Source: Microbulbifer mangrovi (GTDB lineage: Bacteria; Pseudomonadota; Gammaproteobacteria; Pseudomonadales; Cellvibrionaceae). Taken from it: a DNA stretch of 64,000 bases. Positions 56,554 through 64,000 of this stretch are shown in pieces (positions within the stretch are counted from its first letter, which is position 1; each line of letters begins with the position of its first letter). The position numbers and the translations under genes were made by a program. Where the stretch lies: positions 1-64,000 of the forward strand of contig NZ_LZDE01000347.1 of NCBI RefSeq assembly GCF_002009015.1. Direction: 5' to 3'. The notes under the pieces are model-generated. The model was not told the origin of the DNA. It was given only the letters and a program-made list of their open reading frames with translations, and did no database searches.

Positions 56554-59500
56554 TCAGAAATTATATTTCAGTCCCAGCTTCACCCGCCACGCGGATTGCT
56601 CGGTGCGGAAACGGCTGTAATTGTCGGTATTCAGGCCGCCGTAGGGCTCGCCGTATACGTATTGCCCCTGGTCATTGACGTCGTAATCAAACAGCCTTTG
56701 CTGCGGAAATTCGAGGTCGTAAACCTTGCCCCAGTCGTCGTTCAACAGGTTGGCAAAATTGTCGACGGTGAGATAGACCAGACCGCGGTGCTCCGGCATA
56801 AAGCCCGGTACTTCCTGGGTGATCGCCAGATCCATGGTGGTGACCCAGGGCATATTCTTGGAATACTTGTCGGTAAAGCCACCGGCGGAACCGGCTACAC
56901 CAGCCTGCTCGGCAATCGCCATGATTTCGTCATAGCTGAGACCGTTTTCGAAGTCCACATTAGGATCGTCGGCGCCGGACGGAATGTAAGCCAGATAGAC
57001 ATCGGAGTCATCAAAGCTTGGCTGATCACCGAAATCCCCATCCCGGTAGGCATCCAGGGTATAGGAGAAGGGACGACCGGAACGACGCTCGACAAATAGA
57101 TTGAAATTGGTGGCGTAGCCCTGAACAAACTCGGTGCGATAGCCCAGGTTCAGTACAAAGCGGTGCTCAATTTCATAGTACGCAGTGCCTTCCAGCGGCT
57201 CGCCACGGTTTTCCACTACTTCGTACTGGTAGTTGGATTCCGCGGTGGAGCTGGTGCCCGGGTTAACTTCGGTGATGTCCTGGTGGGTATAGGACAGGTT
57301 GAAAGACAACCCGTTGTCGAAGGCCTTGTCCAGGGCGGTAGTCCAGATAATGCTGCGGCCACCGTTGTCCACATTGGTCAGCTCCAGGTCGTAGTTGCCC
57401 TCGAACTCGGTACCTTCATAGATGCTGTCCCAGATAATGCGGTCGCCGACACGCTTGCCGTTGTCTACACGAGACAGGTCGCGCCAGTAGACAGAGTCTT
57501 CACGATCTACATAGGTAAGCTCGTTGGTCCAGGCGAAATCGGTGCCGAGCCCCGGAATATCGAAGATATAATCCACTCCCAGCTGGTAACGCCAGTCGGA
57601 CGGCAGCTCAAAGTTGGGATCAATACTGTTGGTACTACCGGCACCCGGTGCCAGGTCATCCCTGGCCACCTGGGGAACACTGGTGAAGTCCACAACGCTG
57701 GGATCAAGATCAGTGAGATAGGTTGCGTCCTTGGTGGTACCGTCATTGGTGTAGGCGTTGGATACCCATACCAGCGGCATGCCGCCACTGAAACGGCCCA
57801 CGCCACCGCGCAGGGTCAGATCGTCACGCAGATCCCAGGTGAAACCAACCCGTGGCAGCCAGATATCTCGGCCATCCAGGTTCTCGGTATTGGCGTAGCC
57901 GTAGGTTTCCTCAAAATTACTGTTGGCGCTGGGCGCGTTATCGATACTCAGGGTCTCGTAGCGCAGGCCAGCTACCAGTTCGAAGTTGGCAAATGGCTCC
58001 AGGGTTACGTCGCCGTACAGGGAGTATTTGGTGCTGCTAACGTCATAGGCAATATCCTGAATGTTGTTAGTGTAAGCGTTGCCATACTCCAGGCTGGAAG
58101 CGATACGGTTTTCAAAATCCTCAATGCTGTCGAAGCCCCAGGTACCGGCAGAGTCGCGGCCATACAGGTTGTAGTTCCAGGTATCCTCGAGCTCGGCACC
58201 GAAGCGATACTGGGCATTGTCGGCAAGATAGGTGCCGTGTACACCGAAATTCCATACCTCATTGGCCAGTACGTTGGCATGACGGTTTTCATCCTGGCCC
58301 GCAACTATATTGCCGCTACCGGTACGGATATTCACCTCACCCCAGTTGGAGTTGGTCAGGGAAGCCTGCTCATATTCCTTGTAAGATAGATTGACCTCGG
58401 TACTGAATACGTCACTCCAGTCGGAGAACAGGTGCGAGGTGTAATAGGTGTTGTCCTGGGCCATGGTCCACAGGTTGGAAGACAGGTTCAGGGTATCGTC
58501 GTACTGGGTGTAATTACGCGCAGAGCGAGTTTCCTGATTGCTGTAGCTGAAGTCCGCGCGGTGATAGTCGTTGATGTTCCAGTCCAGTTTGACCAGGAAC
58601 TTCTCGTCGCTGTCTGGCGCTGGTGCGGCGCCCAGAGAGTCACTCACACCATAAACGTCTTCCATGATACCCAGTACACGAGACAGGTCTTCAGGGGAGA
58701 CATCGTGGTTTGCCAGTGTGTCCAGGTTGTAGTCGAATGCGACTTCCTCTTCCCAGCTTTCATAGGAGGAGAAGAAAAACAGCTTGTCCTGGATCAGCGG
58801 GCCACTGAAAGTAGCACCGTAGGTTTCTTCCTCGTTGTCGACATTGTACTCGGTTACCGAGCCATCATCGGACAGCTTGTCGTCCTTTGCAGTCCCGGCC
58901 CAGGGCACGGACTCAAAGAAAGCGCTGCCATGAAATTCATTGGTACCGGACTTGGTAACAGCGTTGATATTACCACCGGAGAAGTTGCCCTTGCGCGCGT
59001 CAAACGGGGCGTACTCAATGGAGATCTGCTCCACTGCGCCCAGCGAGATCGGCGGACGGGCATTGGGGTAGCCATTGGAGGCCAGACCAAAGGTATCGTT
59101 GATACCCACGCTGTCGATGGTCAGCGAGTTGTACTTAGGGTTCGAGCCAGCGACGCTGAGCTCAACACCATCCGGGCTGACCACGGCCAACGGGTTTGAA
59201 CGCACCACATCTTTCAAGTCGCGATTGAAGGTTGCTGCGTTGGCGATCTGATCTTCCCCGAAAACACCACTGGATCCACGATTGGTGTAAACCTGAGCAT
59301 CGGCAACCACCACCACTTCTTCTATCGCGCTTAGCTCGACACCTGACTCACCCAGACTGATGGGCAGGGTCAGGGCTGACCCCAGGCTCAGGTAGATATC
59401 ATTCAGGACCTCTTCGCCCTCTTCCGACTCCACACGAATGGTGTAGGGGCCGCCCACACGCAGGCCATTCAGACTGAAACGACCGGACTCGCTGGAAAGA

Positions 59501-59691
59501 ATTTCACGACGGCTGTTGGAAGGGGTGTGAATAGCGATGATTTTGGCATCGTCTACCGGCTGGCCACTGACACCGGTCACTACACCGCGAATGGCGGTAC
59601 TGGTTTCTTGCGCTGAGGCGAGGGGCGCCGAGCCCATCGCCGCTATCACCGCGGCAGACAAGAGCCCATGCGGAAAAAGGCTGCGTTTCAT
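56554..59691 (-). CDS. TonB-dependent receptor, Oar-like, with N-terminal carboxypeptidase-regulatory domain
   Basis: A 1045-residue outer-membrane protein. The signal peptide ends near residue 27 (PLASAQ). Residues ~30-115 are a carboxypeptidase-D regulatory-like domain (IRGVVTGVSGQPVDDAKI). The plug follows (about 130-260: FNRDLKDVVRSNPLAV, then GNFSGGNINAVTKSGTNEF), then a long beta-barrel ending in an aromatic residue (GLKYNF). This is the Oar-like class found in polymer-degrading bacteria. Between the 5'-nucleotidase and the S1/P1 nuclease, and sharing a two-operator region with the latter, it is a candidate importer of oligonucleotides or nucleosides. That substrate is inferred. Confidence 0.9.
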   Translation of the reverse strand: MKRSLFPHGLLSAAVIAAMGSAPLASAQETSTAIRGVVTGVSGQPVDDAKIIAIHTPSNSRREILSSESGRFSLNGLRVGGPYTIRVESEEGEEVLNDIYLSLGSALTLPISLGESGVELSAIEEVVVVADAQVYTNRGSSGVFGEDQIANAATFNRDLKDVVRSNPLAVVSPDGVELSVAGSNPKYNSLTIDSVGINDTFGLASNGYPNARPPISLGAVEQISIEYAPFDARKGNFSGGNINAVTKSGTNEFHGSAFFESVPWAGTAKDDKLSDDGSVTEYNVDNEEETYGATFSGPLIQDKLFFFSSYESWEEEVAFDYNLDTLANHDVSPEDLSRVLGIMEDVYGVSDSLGAAPAPDSDEKFLVKLDWNINDYHRADFSYSNQETRSARNYTQYDDTLNLSSNLWTMAQDNTYYTSHLFSDWSDVFSTEVNLSYKEYEQASLTNSNWGEVNIRTGSGNIVAGQDENRHANVLANEVWNFGVHGTYLADNAQYRFGAELEDTWNYNLYGRDSAGTWGFDSIEDFENRIASSLEYGNAYTNNIQDIAYDVSSTKYSLYGDVTLEPFANFELVAGLRYETLSIDNAPSANSNFEETYGYANTENLDGRDIWLPRVGFTWDLRDDLTLRGGVGRFSGGMPLVWVSNAYTNDGTTKDATYLTDLDPSVVDFTSVPQVARDDLAPGAGSTNSIDPNFELPSDWRYQLGVDYIFDIPGLGTDFAWTNELTYVDREDSVYWRDLSRVDNGKRVGDRIIWDSIYEGTEFEGNYDLELTNVDNGGRSIIWTTALDKAFDNGLSFNLSYTHQDITEVNPGTSSTAESNYQYEVVENRGEPLEGTAYYEIEHRFVLNLGYRTEFVQGYATNFNLFVERRSGRPFSYTLDAYRDGDFGDQPSFDDSDVYLAYIPSGADDPNVDFENGLSYDEIMAIAEQAGVAGSAGGFTDKYSKNMPWVTTMDLAITQEVPGFMPEHRGLVYLTVDNFANLLNDDWGKVYDLEFPQQRLFDYDVNDQGQYVYGEPYGGLNTDNYSRFRTEQSAWRVKLGLKYNF

Positions 59692-59898
59692 GAAGTTCTC
59701 CTCATTGTCAGATGGCCTGAAACAACGACCGTCGTTGTAATTGATGCTTATCGTTATCCGTATCCGTCATAACAGGATGCTGACGGAGGTCGATGCGCAG
59801 TGATTCTCAGGGAGAAATATGACACCGACATTAAAATCTCTCGAATGTTGACCAAAAGGACAACATAGAGAAAAAAACAGCAACTATCGTGCCAAAAC

Positions 59899-59914
59899 CT
59901 GTCCAAGTGGTTAG
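59899..59914. promoter_or_regulatory. RutR-like operator 8 (TonB receptor)
   Basis: CTGTCCAAGTGGTTAG, strong in both halves. On the minus strand it is followed by GTTTTGGC, like the T-tract of other copies, so it probably serves the receptor promoter. Confidence 0.75.
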
Positions 59915-60095
59915 GTTGAAATCGCCAATCAGAAGGATTGGTTACTCGGCCACGGTCAGACGTGGAATCAACCTGGTATTTCTCTGAATCGTCGGCCTGA
60001 TGCGCGCTGTTTTCGAGGTCGCACAGCACCAATTTCGGGCAGGGTGATCAGCGGGCAAGCGGCGGTGCATCAAAAGCGTTCACTGAAAACGAAAC

Positions 60096-60111
60096 CTGTC
60101 CTACTGTTCAA
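60096..60111. promoter_or_regulatory. RutR-like operator 9 (S1/P1 nuclease)
   Basis: CTGTCCTACTGTTCAA, preceded by GAAAC. It lies 57 bases before the nuclease start, in promoter position. The inner bases are weaker than in other copies. Confidence 0.65.
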
Positions 60112-60168
60112 CTTTCGATAGAGATATGGGTAATATAGAGATTCCGAAAATGACAACAGGGGCGCAAA

Positions 60169-60975
60169 GTGAAGTCCGAGAAACGTATTCTGGCCGGGTT
60201 ATTCCTCTACCTTTCCCTATTTCTGGTCACCAGCAATGCCCAGGCGTGGGGGAAAGACGGCCACCAGATTGTGGGCGAAATTGCCTGGACCTACCTGCAA
60301 CCGGAAGTAAAAACTGAAGTAAAAAAGCTGCTGGAAATCGCAGGTGAGCCGGGGCTTGCGGAAGCCAGTACCTGGGCCGACCTCGTTCGCCGTGAGGAGC
60401 AATACAAGTGGACCGCACCTCTGCATTACATCAACTTGCCACACGAGTGGCACGAGTATGTAGAGGCCAGGGACTGTCCGCCCGCCGGCTGTATTGTGAA
60501 AGCTCTGGAGAAGTATGAAGAGACCTTAAGCAATACCACGGCCACTCAGGACGAGCGCGCACAGGCACTGCTGTTTGTGATCCACTTTGTGGGAGATCTG
60601 CACCAGCCGATGCACACGGGGCTGCGGGATGACCGTGGCGGCAATGACATAGAGGTGCGCTTCTTCGGTTTTCCAACCAACCTGCACGCACTCTGGGATG
60701 TCTACCTGCCCGCAGGTTTTACGGAAGACTGGAGAAACTACGCCCATCAGCAGCAGGGCAACATCAGTGACGCTCAACGCACAGCCTGGCAGAGCAGTGA
60801 CAAAATTATTTGGACCGCTGAGTCACACCAACTGGCACATAACCATGCTTACACCGATAAAATGAATCTCGGAGAAGATTACTACCAGAGCAACCGTAAA
60901 GTAGTCGAACAGCGCCTGCAGCAGGGCGGCGTAAGGTTGGCTGGCCTGCTCAATCGGGCATTAGGCACCCATTAG
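60169..60975 (+). CDS. Secreted S1/P1-type nuclease
   Basis: A 268-residue exported nuclease/3'-nucleotidase. The signal peptide ends AQA near residue 26, so the mature protein starts with Trp, whose N-terminal amine is a zinc ligand (WGKDGHQI, with the His six residues in). Other zinc ligands are in ASTWAD, LHYINLP, FVGDLHQPMH, DRGGND and LHALWD. All three metal sites look complete. It should cut single-stranded DNA/RNA and remove 3'-phosphates. The GTG at 60169 follows AGGGG. It is divergent from the TonB receptor with two shared operators. Confidence 0.95.
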   Translation: MKSEKRILAGLFLYLSLFLVTSNAQAWGKDGHQIVGEIAWTYLQPEVKTEVKKLLEIAGEPGLAEASTWADLVRREEQYKWTAPLHYINLPHEWHEYVEARDCPPAGCIVKALEKYEETLSNTTATQDERAQALLFVIHFVGDLHQPMHTGLRDDRGGNDIEVRFFGFPTNLHALWDVYLPAGFTEDWRNYAHQQQGNISDAQRTAWQSSDKIIWTAESHQLAHNHAYTDKMNLGEDYYQSNRKVVEQRLQQGGVRLAGLLNRALGTH

Positions 60976-61008
60976 CACCAAGCGCGATCAGCTGCCAAAC
61001 TGCCAGCC

Positions 61009-61050
61009 AAAAAAATCCCCGCACCGGGACTGCCAGTGCGGGGATTTTTT
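61009..61050. terminator. Bidirectional terminator between S1/P1 nuclease and chitinase
   Basis: Stem AAAAATCCCCGCAC (61011-61024) / GTGCGGGGATTTTT (61036-61049), 11-base loop; serves the two convergent genes. Confidence 0.92.
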
Positions 61051-61089
61051 GTTTCAAAAACAACTTACAGAGTGGTTTGTGATCACCGC

Positions 61090-62670
61090 TCAGGGCAAGT
61101 TGTGCACATGGCTACCCACGGGTCCGGAGAAAATACCACCGTCGTTCATATCCCAGTTGATAGACCAGGTCATTACGCCGTTGAATGTCGGGTAGGCCTG
61201 TGATGGCGTCAGCGTGTCACAATTCAGCTGCTGGGTAAGGCAATCCAGCGCGCGATTGATATCCGCGGTGGTAGCAAAGCCACTGCCCGCTGAACTGGGT
61301 CCTGACGGCAGTGCCAGTCCCACCTGATCCGGACGCAGTCCCTCAAAGAAGCCTGCATCGCCGTAGCCCAGGGGGAAGCCTTCAATCAGCATCAGCGCGG
61401 AAGACACCATCATATCCACGGAGCCTGCCGGGTAAGCCGGTCCGCGATAGGGGGTGGCAAGGCCGCCGTTGTTGTATAGCTGCACATGCAACAGATCCAG
61501 CTCGTCGCGCAACTGATCGATCATCGGCAGATAGGCGCCCCAGATACCGGTATAGGACACATAGCCACCCTGTACATAGGGGTGCTCCGGAGCCATGGAG
61601 AGGTACATGCCGGGATAACGCTGCTTCAGTTGTTTTACGGCATCCACCATATTCTGGATGACCGGTGCACCGTGCATCACGCCCGCGCCAGACTCCAGGT
61701 CGATATCGATACCGTCAAAACCGTACTCATCGATCATCGCCGCGGTACTGTTGACGAAGTTGGTCACGTTTTCTTCGGTGTTCAGGGTAACGGTCCCCTT
61801 TTCACCACCATAAGAGGCAATCACGATTTTGCCCGCGGCGCGCTTGGCTGCGATGTCATCAATGAATTGCTGCTTGTCGAGGCCCGGGTCCAGGTTGAAC
61901 GCGATATTGCCGTTACCTGCATCGTCCACAAATGCCACAACGATCACGTCCCATACATCGGAGACTTCGCTGATCCGGTACAGGCCGGAACCGTTGTCGA
62001 AGTTGTGCCAGTAACCCACCAGCGCATGTTTCGGCAGCAGGCCACTGTTTCCACCGGAGGAAGAACCACCGGAAGAGCTGGATGAGCCGGAACTACCGGA
62101 GGAGGAACTGGAGCCACCACTGGACGAGCTGCTGGAGGAAGAACTGCCACAGTCCCCTACCTGGCTCCAGGCATCACCCCAATGTGCACCGACACCCGGC
62201 TCATAGGCCCAGGCGGCCTCGGAAGAACACCAGCCGGCGATATTGCACTGGAATTCCAGCCCTACATTCTGCACCAGCTGTCCGGTCGCGTAGCTGGTAC
62301 CCGCAACATATTGCACAGAGGTACAGGATCCGCCACCGGATCCACCGCTTGAGCTCGAGGAGCTCGAAGAAGACGAGGAACTGGAAGAAGAGCTTGAAGA
62401 GGAACTGGAGGAACTGGAAGACGAGCCAGACGATGAACCGCCGTCACAGGCACCCTCGTATTTCCAGTGCGCCCAGGTCCCGGAGTGGGTTACCGGGTCA
62501 TTATTCTGCGTCCAGTAATTTGCGGTATACGCATTGCCCAGGTGCTTGACCGAGTTACCGCCCACATAGATGGCGCTGGCTTCCCAGTCCGGACGCGCGG
62601 AGCAGTCTACCGCTGCGGCCTCGAAGGAGAATAGCCCAAGCGCAAGCAGGCCAAGTAATTGCCTTTTCAT
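61090..62670 (-). CDS. Secreted GH18 chitinase with two CBM5/12-like modules and poly-serine linkers
   Basis: A 526-residue modular enzyme. Order: signal peptide (about 1-19), an aromatic-rich chitin-binding module (about 20-75: YVGGNSVKHLGNAYTANYW), a poly-Ser linker, a second CBM5/12-like module (about 115-175: GTSYATGQLVQNVG), a second Ser/Gly linker, then a GH18 barrel (about 205-526). The catalytic motif DGIDIDLESG, with the acid Glu, is near residue 320, and MTWSINWDM marks the end of the barrel. The ATG at 62670 begins a proper signal peptide (MKRQLLGLLALGLFSF); the open frame runs further upstream without one. Poly-Ser linkers are typical of Microbulbifer/Saccharophagus relatives. It is the second of two chitinases in a row. 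Confidence 0.94.
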   Translation of the reverse strand: MKRQLLGLLALGLFSFEAAAVDCSARPDWEASAIYVGGNSVKHLGNAYTANYWTQNNDPVTHSGTWAHWKYEGACDGGSSSGSSSSSSSSSSSSSSSSSSSSSSSSSSGGSGGGSCTSVQYVAGTSYATGQLVQNVGLEFQCNIAGWCSSEAAWAYEPGVGAHWGDAWSQVGDCGSSSSSSSSSGGSSSSSGSSGSSSSSGGSSSGGNSGLLPKHALVGYWHNFDNGSGLYRISEVSDVWDVIVVAFVDDAGNGNIAFNLDPGLDKQQFIDDIAAKRAAGKIVIASYGGEKGTVTLNTEENVTNFVNSTAAMIDEYGFDGIDIDLESGAGVMHGAPVIQNMVDAVKQLKQRYPGMYLSMAPEHPYVQGGYVSYTGIWGAYLPMIDQLRDELDLLHVQLYNNGGLATPYRGPAYPAGSVDMMVSSALMLIEGFPLGYGDAGFFEGLRPDQVGLALPSGPSSAGSGFATTADINRALDCLTQQLNCDTLTPSQAYPTFNGVMTWSINWDMNDGGIFSGPVGSHVHNLP

Positions 62671-62759
62671 ATCTATTTCCTGATTTTTTGGAAGTCTGTA
62701 GAAAAGAATTTCGAAAAGAACAGAGGGCGCCGTAGCGCCCCCTGTGTACTGCTTACTGC

Positions 62760-64000
62760 TTAGTTGCAGGTCGCTTCGCCGATCTCTTCCCAGTCGGAAG
62801 AAACACCCGGCTCGCTCTGAGTCCACCACTTGGCGCGGTAACGCAGGCCATTGTGGTTTACCTCGTCACCACCGTTGTAAGCAGTGCTGGCATTCCATGG
62901 CACTTCCACATCGCTGATGAGTTTCCAGTCCGCAGAGCTGAAGCCCGGCTGCTGTTGAGTCCAGTACTTGGCTTCCCAAACCAGCTGGTCAAAGCTCACC
63001 TGGTCGCCACCGAGGTAGGTACTACCGGATTGCCAGGCATCGAAATTACCGGCATTCGGATCGATCATCTCGCAGCCACCGCCGCCTTCAACGTTGGTTA
63101 CGCTGACGGTAACGCTAGCGCTCGCGCTGTCGATGCCGTCGCTCACGGTCACGGTAAGGGTGAAGTCGGTATCGGCGCCCACCTGCGGTGCGGTGATGGT
63201 GATGCTCTCGCCGGAGCCGCTTTCCATTCCGCTCCAGGTGTAGCTCAGTGCATCACCGTCGGCGTCGCTACCATTTGCAGCCACGGTGAAGCTTTCACCT
63301 TCATCGACAGTGATCGGGCCCGGCAGGCTGACTTGCGGCGGATTGTTTTCTGCCAGCAGGAATACACTCACCTGATCGGTGTCGGACAGGGAACCGTCAC
63401 TGACGGTCAGAGCAAATACCAGTTCCTCTTCGGCACTCACCTGTGCGGCGGAGAAGGTGGGGCTGGCTGCACTGCTGTCGCTCAGCGTTACTGCGGCGCC
63501 TGAGGTCTGGCTCCAGCTGTAGGTCAGCGCATCGCCATCCGGATCACTGGAAGCGCTACCACTCAGGGCAACGGTTGCGGGAGTGACCACCATCTGGTCG
63601 GCACCGGCATCGGCACTGGGCGCGCGATTCGGCTGCTCGGCCAATACCGTCACGGAAACCTGATCGGTATCACTGGCGTTGCTGTCGTCGGTCACAGTCA
63701 GTTCAAACACGAGGGTTTCATCGGCGGTAACGGAAGGCGCGGAAAAGCTTGCGGAAGCGCTGGTGGCGCTCTGCAGGCTCACGTTGGTTCCGGAAACCTG
63801 GCTCCAGCTATAAGTCAGCGGGTCATTGTCCAGGTCACTGGAATTGCTGCCGTCCAGAGTAACGCTTGCACCGCTGTCCACAGACAGATCACCACCGGCG
63901 CGGGCAGTCGGTGTGCGGTTACCCAGACCATCACCGTGACCGAGGCTCTCGTGCATGGCGTTCATGATGTCGCCATTGTCCGCATCGATTTCCCAGGAGA
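62760..64000 (-). CDS. Partial multidomain chitinase: GH18 end, three Ig/PKD-like repeats, two CBM5/12-like modules
   Basis: The C-terminal ~413 residues of a protein whose start lies beyond the window. The first visible residues (SWEIDADNGDIMNAMHESLG) match the end of a GH18 barrel. The in-frame ATG at 63965 is therefore internal, not a start. Three PKD/cadherin-like repeats follow, each about 90 residues (ADAGADQMVVTPATVALSGS and DGDALTYSWSQTSG are typical). Two C-terminal chitin-binding modules end the protein (STYLGGDQVSFDQLVWEAKYW; TAYNGGDEVNHNGLRYRAKWW). It lies just upstream of the other chitinase, 89 bases apart, on the same strand. The gap holds a hairpin (62721-62744) without a U-run. 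Confidence 0.9.
   Translation of the reverse strand, partial: SWEIDADNGDIMNAMHESLGHGDGLGNRTPTARAGGDLSVDSGASVTLDGSNSSDLDNDPLTYSWSQVSGTNVSLQSATSASASFSAPSVTADETLVFELTVTDDSNASDTDQVSVTVLAEQPNRAPSADAGADQMVVTPATVALSGSASSDPDGDALTYSWSQTSGAAVTLSDSSAASPTFSAAQVSAEEELVFALTVSDGSLSDTDQVSVFLLAENNPPQVSLPGPITVDEGESFTVAANGSDADGDALSYTWSGMESGSGESITITAPQVGADTDFTLTVTVSDGIDSASASVTVSVTNVEGGGGCEMIDPNAGNFDAWQSGSTYLGGDQVSFDQLVWEAKYWTQQQPGFSSADWKLISDVEVPWNASTAYNGGDEVNHNGLRYRAKWWTQSEPGVSSDWEEIGEATCN

Larger units (their letters stand above)
59692..60168. promoter_or_regulatory. Divergent promoter region, TonB receptor / S1-P1 nuclease
   Basis: A 477-base gap with two locus operators (59899-59914 and 60096-60111). The receptor leader would be at least 200 bases. 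No extra gene is supported. Confidence 0.6.

Noticed and set aside
57163-58389. A 408-codon plus-strand frame opposite the TonB receptor
   Set aside because: Antisense of the receptor barrel; no ribosome site or domain.

Overview
The window reads as a chromosome segment of a marine, polymer-degrading gammaproteobacterium, most like Microbulbifer, Saccharophagus or Cellvibrio. The reasons are secreted GH18 chitinases with poly-serine linkers and CBM5/12-type modules, an Oar-like TonB receptor, the sdhCDAB-sucAB-lpd-sucCD block divergent from gltA, and moderately high GC. The genus is an inference; there is no rRNA or tRNA gene to anchor it.

Layout. (1) 1-1.8 kb: the integrase end of a chromosomal integron, with a partial attC, one AT-rich cassette, attI, a LexA-like box and intI. 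(2) 1.9-15.2 kb: TCA-cycle genes sucA, sucB, lpdA, sucC, sucD and sdhC, sdhD, sdhA, sdhB on the minus strand, with gltA divergent. (3) 15.9-20.5 kb: a hemerythrin-like protein and an unusual redox cluster: a FAD/NAD(P)H oxidoreductase fused to a BFD-type [2Fe-2S] domain and a membrane b-type module, an ~11-heme membrane-anchored cytochrome c, and a haem lipoprotein. (4) 20.6-61 kb: about 40 kb given over to nucleic-acid, nucleotide, nucleoside and purine breakdown. (5) 61-64 kb: two adjacent modular chitinases, the second cut by the window edge.

How region 4 works together. A secreted endonuclease I, an S1/P1 nuclease and a lipoprotein 5'-nucleotidase should turn extracellular DNA/RNA into nucleosides. 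A TonB receptor, NupC, two NCS2 permeases and a periplasmic nucleoside hydrolase deal with uptake and cleavage. Cdd, Add, Upp, DeoA, DeoB, DeoC and an ALDH16-like protein process nucleosides and deoxyribose. GuaD, XdhABC, PuuD (urate hydroxylase), UraH, UraD, PuuE, allantoate amidohydrolase, PucG, HpxX/HpxY and HpxW form an almost continuous route from guanine or xanthine through urate, allantoin, ureidoglycine and oxalurate to oxamate and oxalate.

The strongest unifying signal is a 16-bp palindrome of the form YTGNCCA-NN-TGGTCAR. It appears nine times, only between genes and only at promoters of region 4, often with A-runs on the left and T-runs on the right. It closely resembles the known E. 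coli RutR operator, and two RutR-like TetR genes lie inside the region. I infer one purine/pyrimidine-responsive regulon, a nucleic-acid utilisation locus analogous to polysaccharide utilisation loci. Its operator set, dedicated TonB receptor and active-site-less ALDH are the parts most worth following up.
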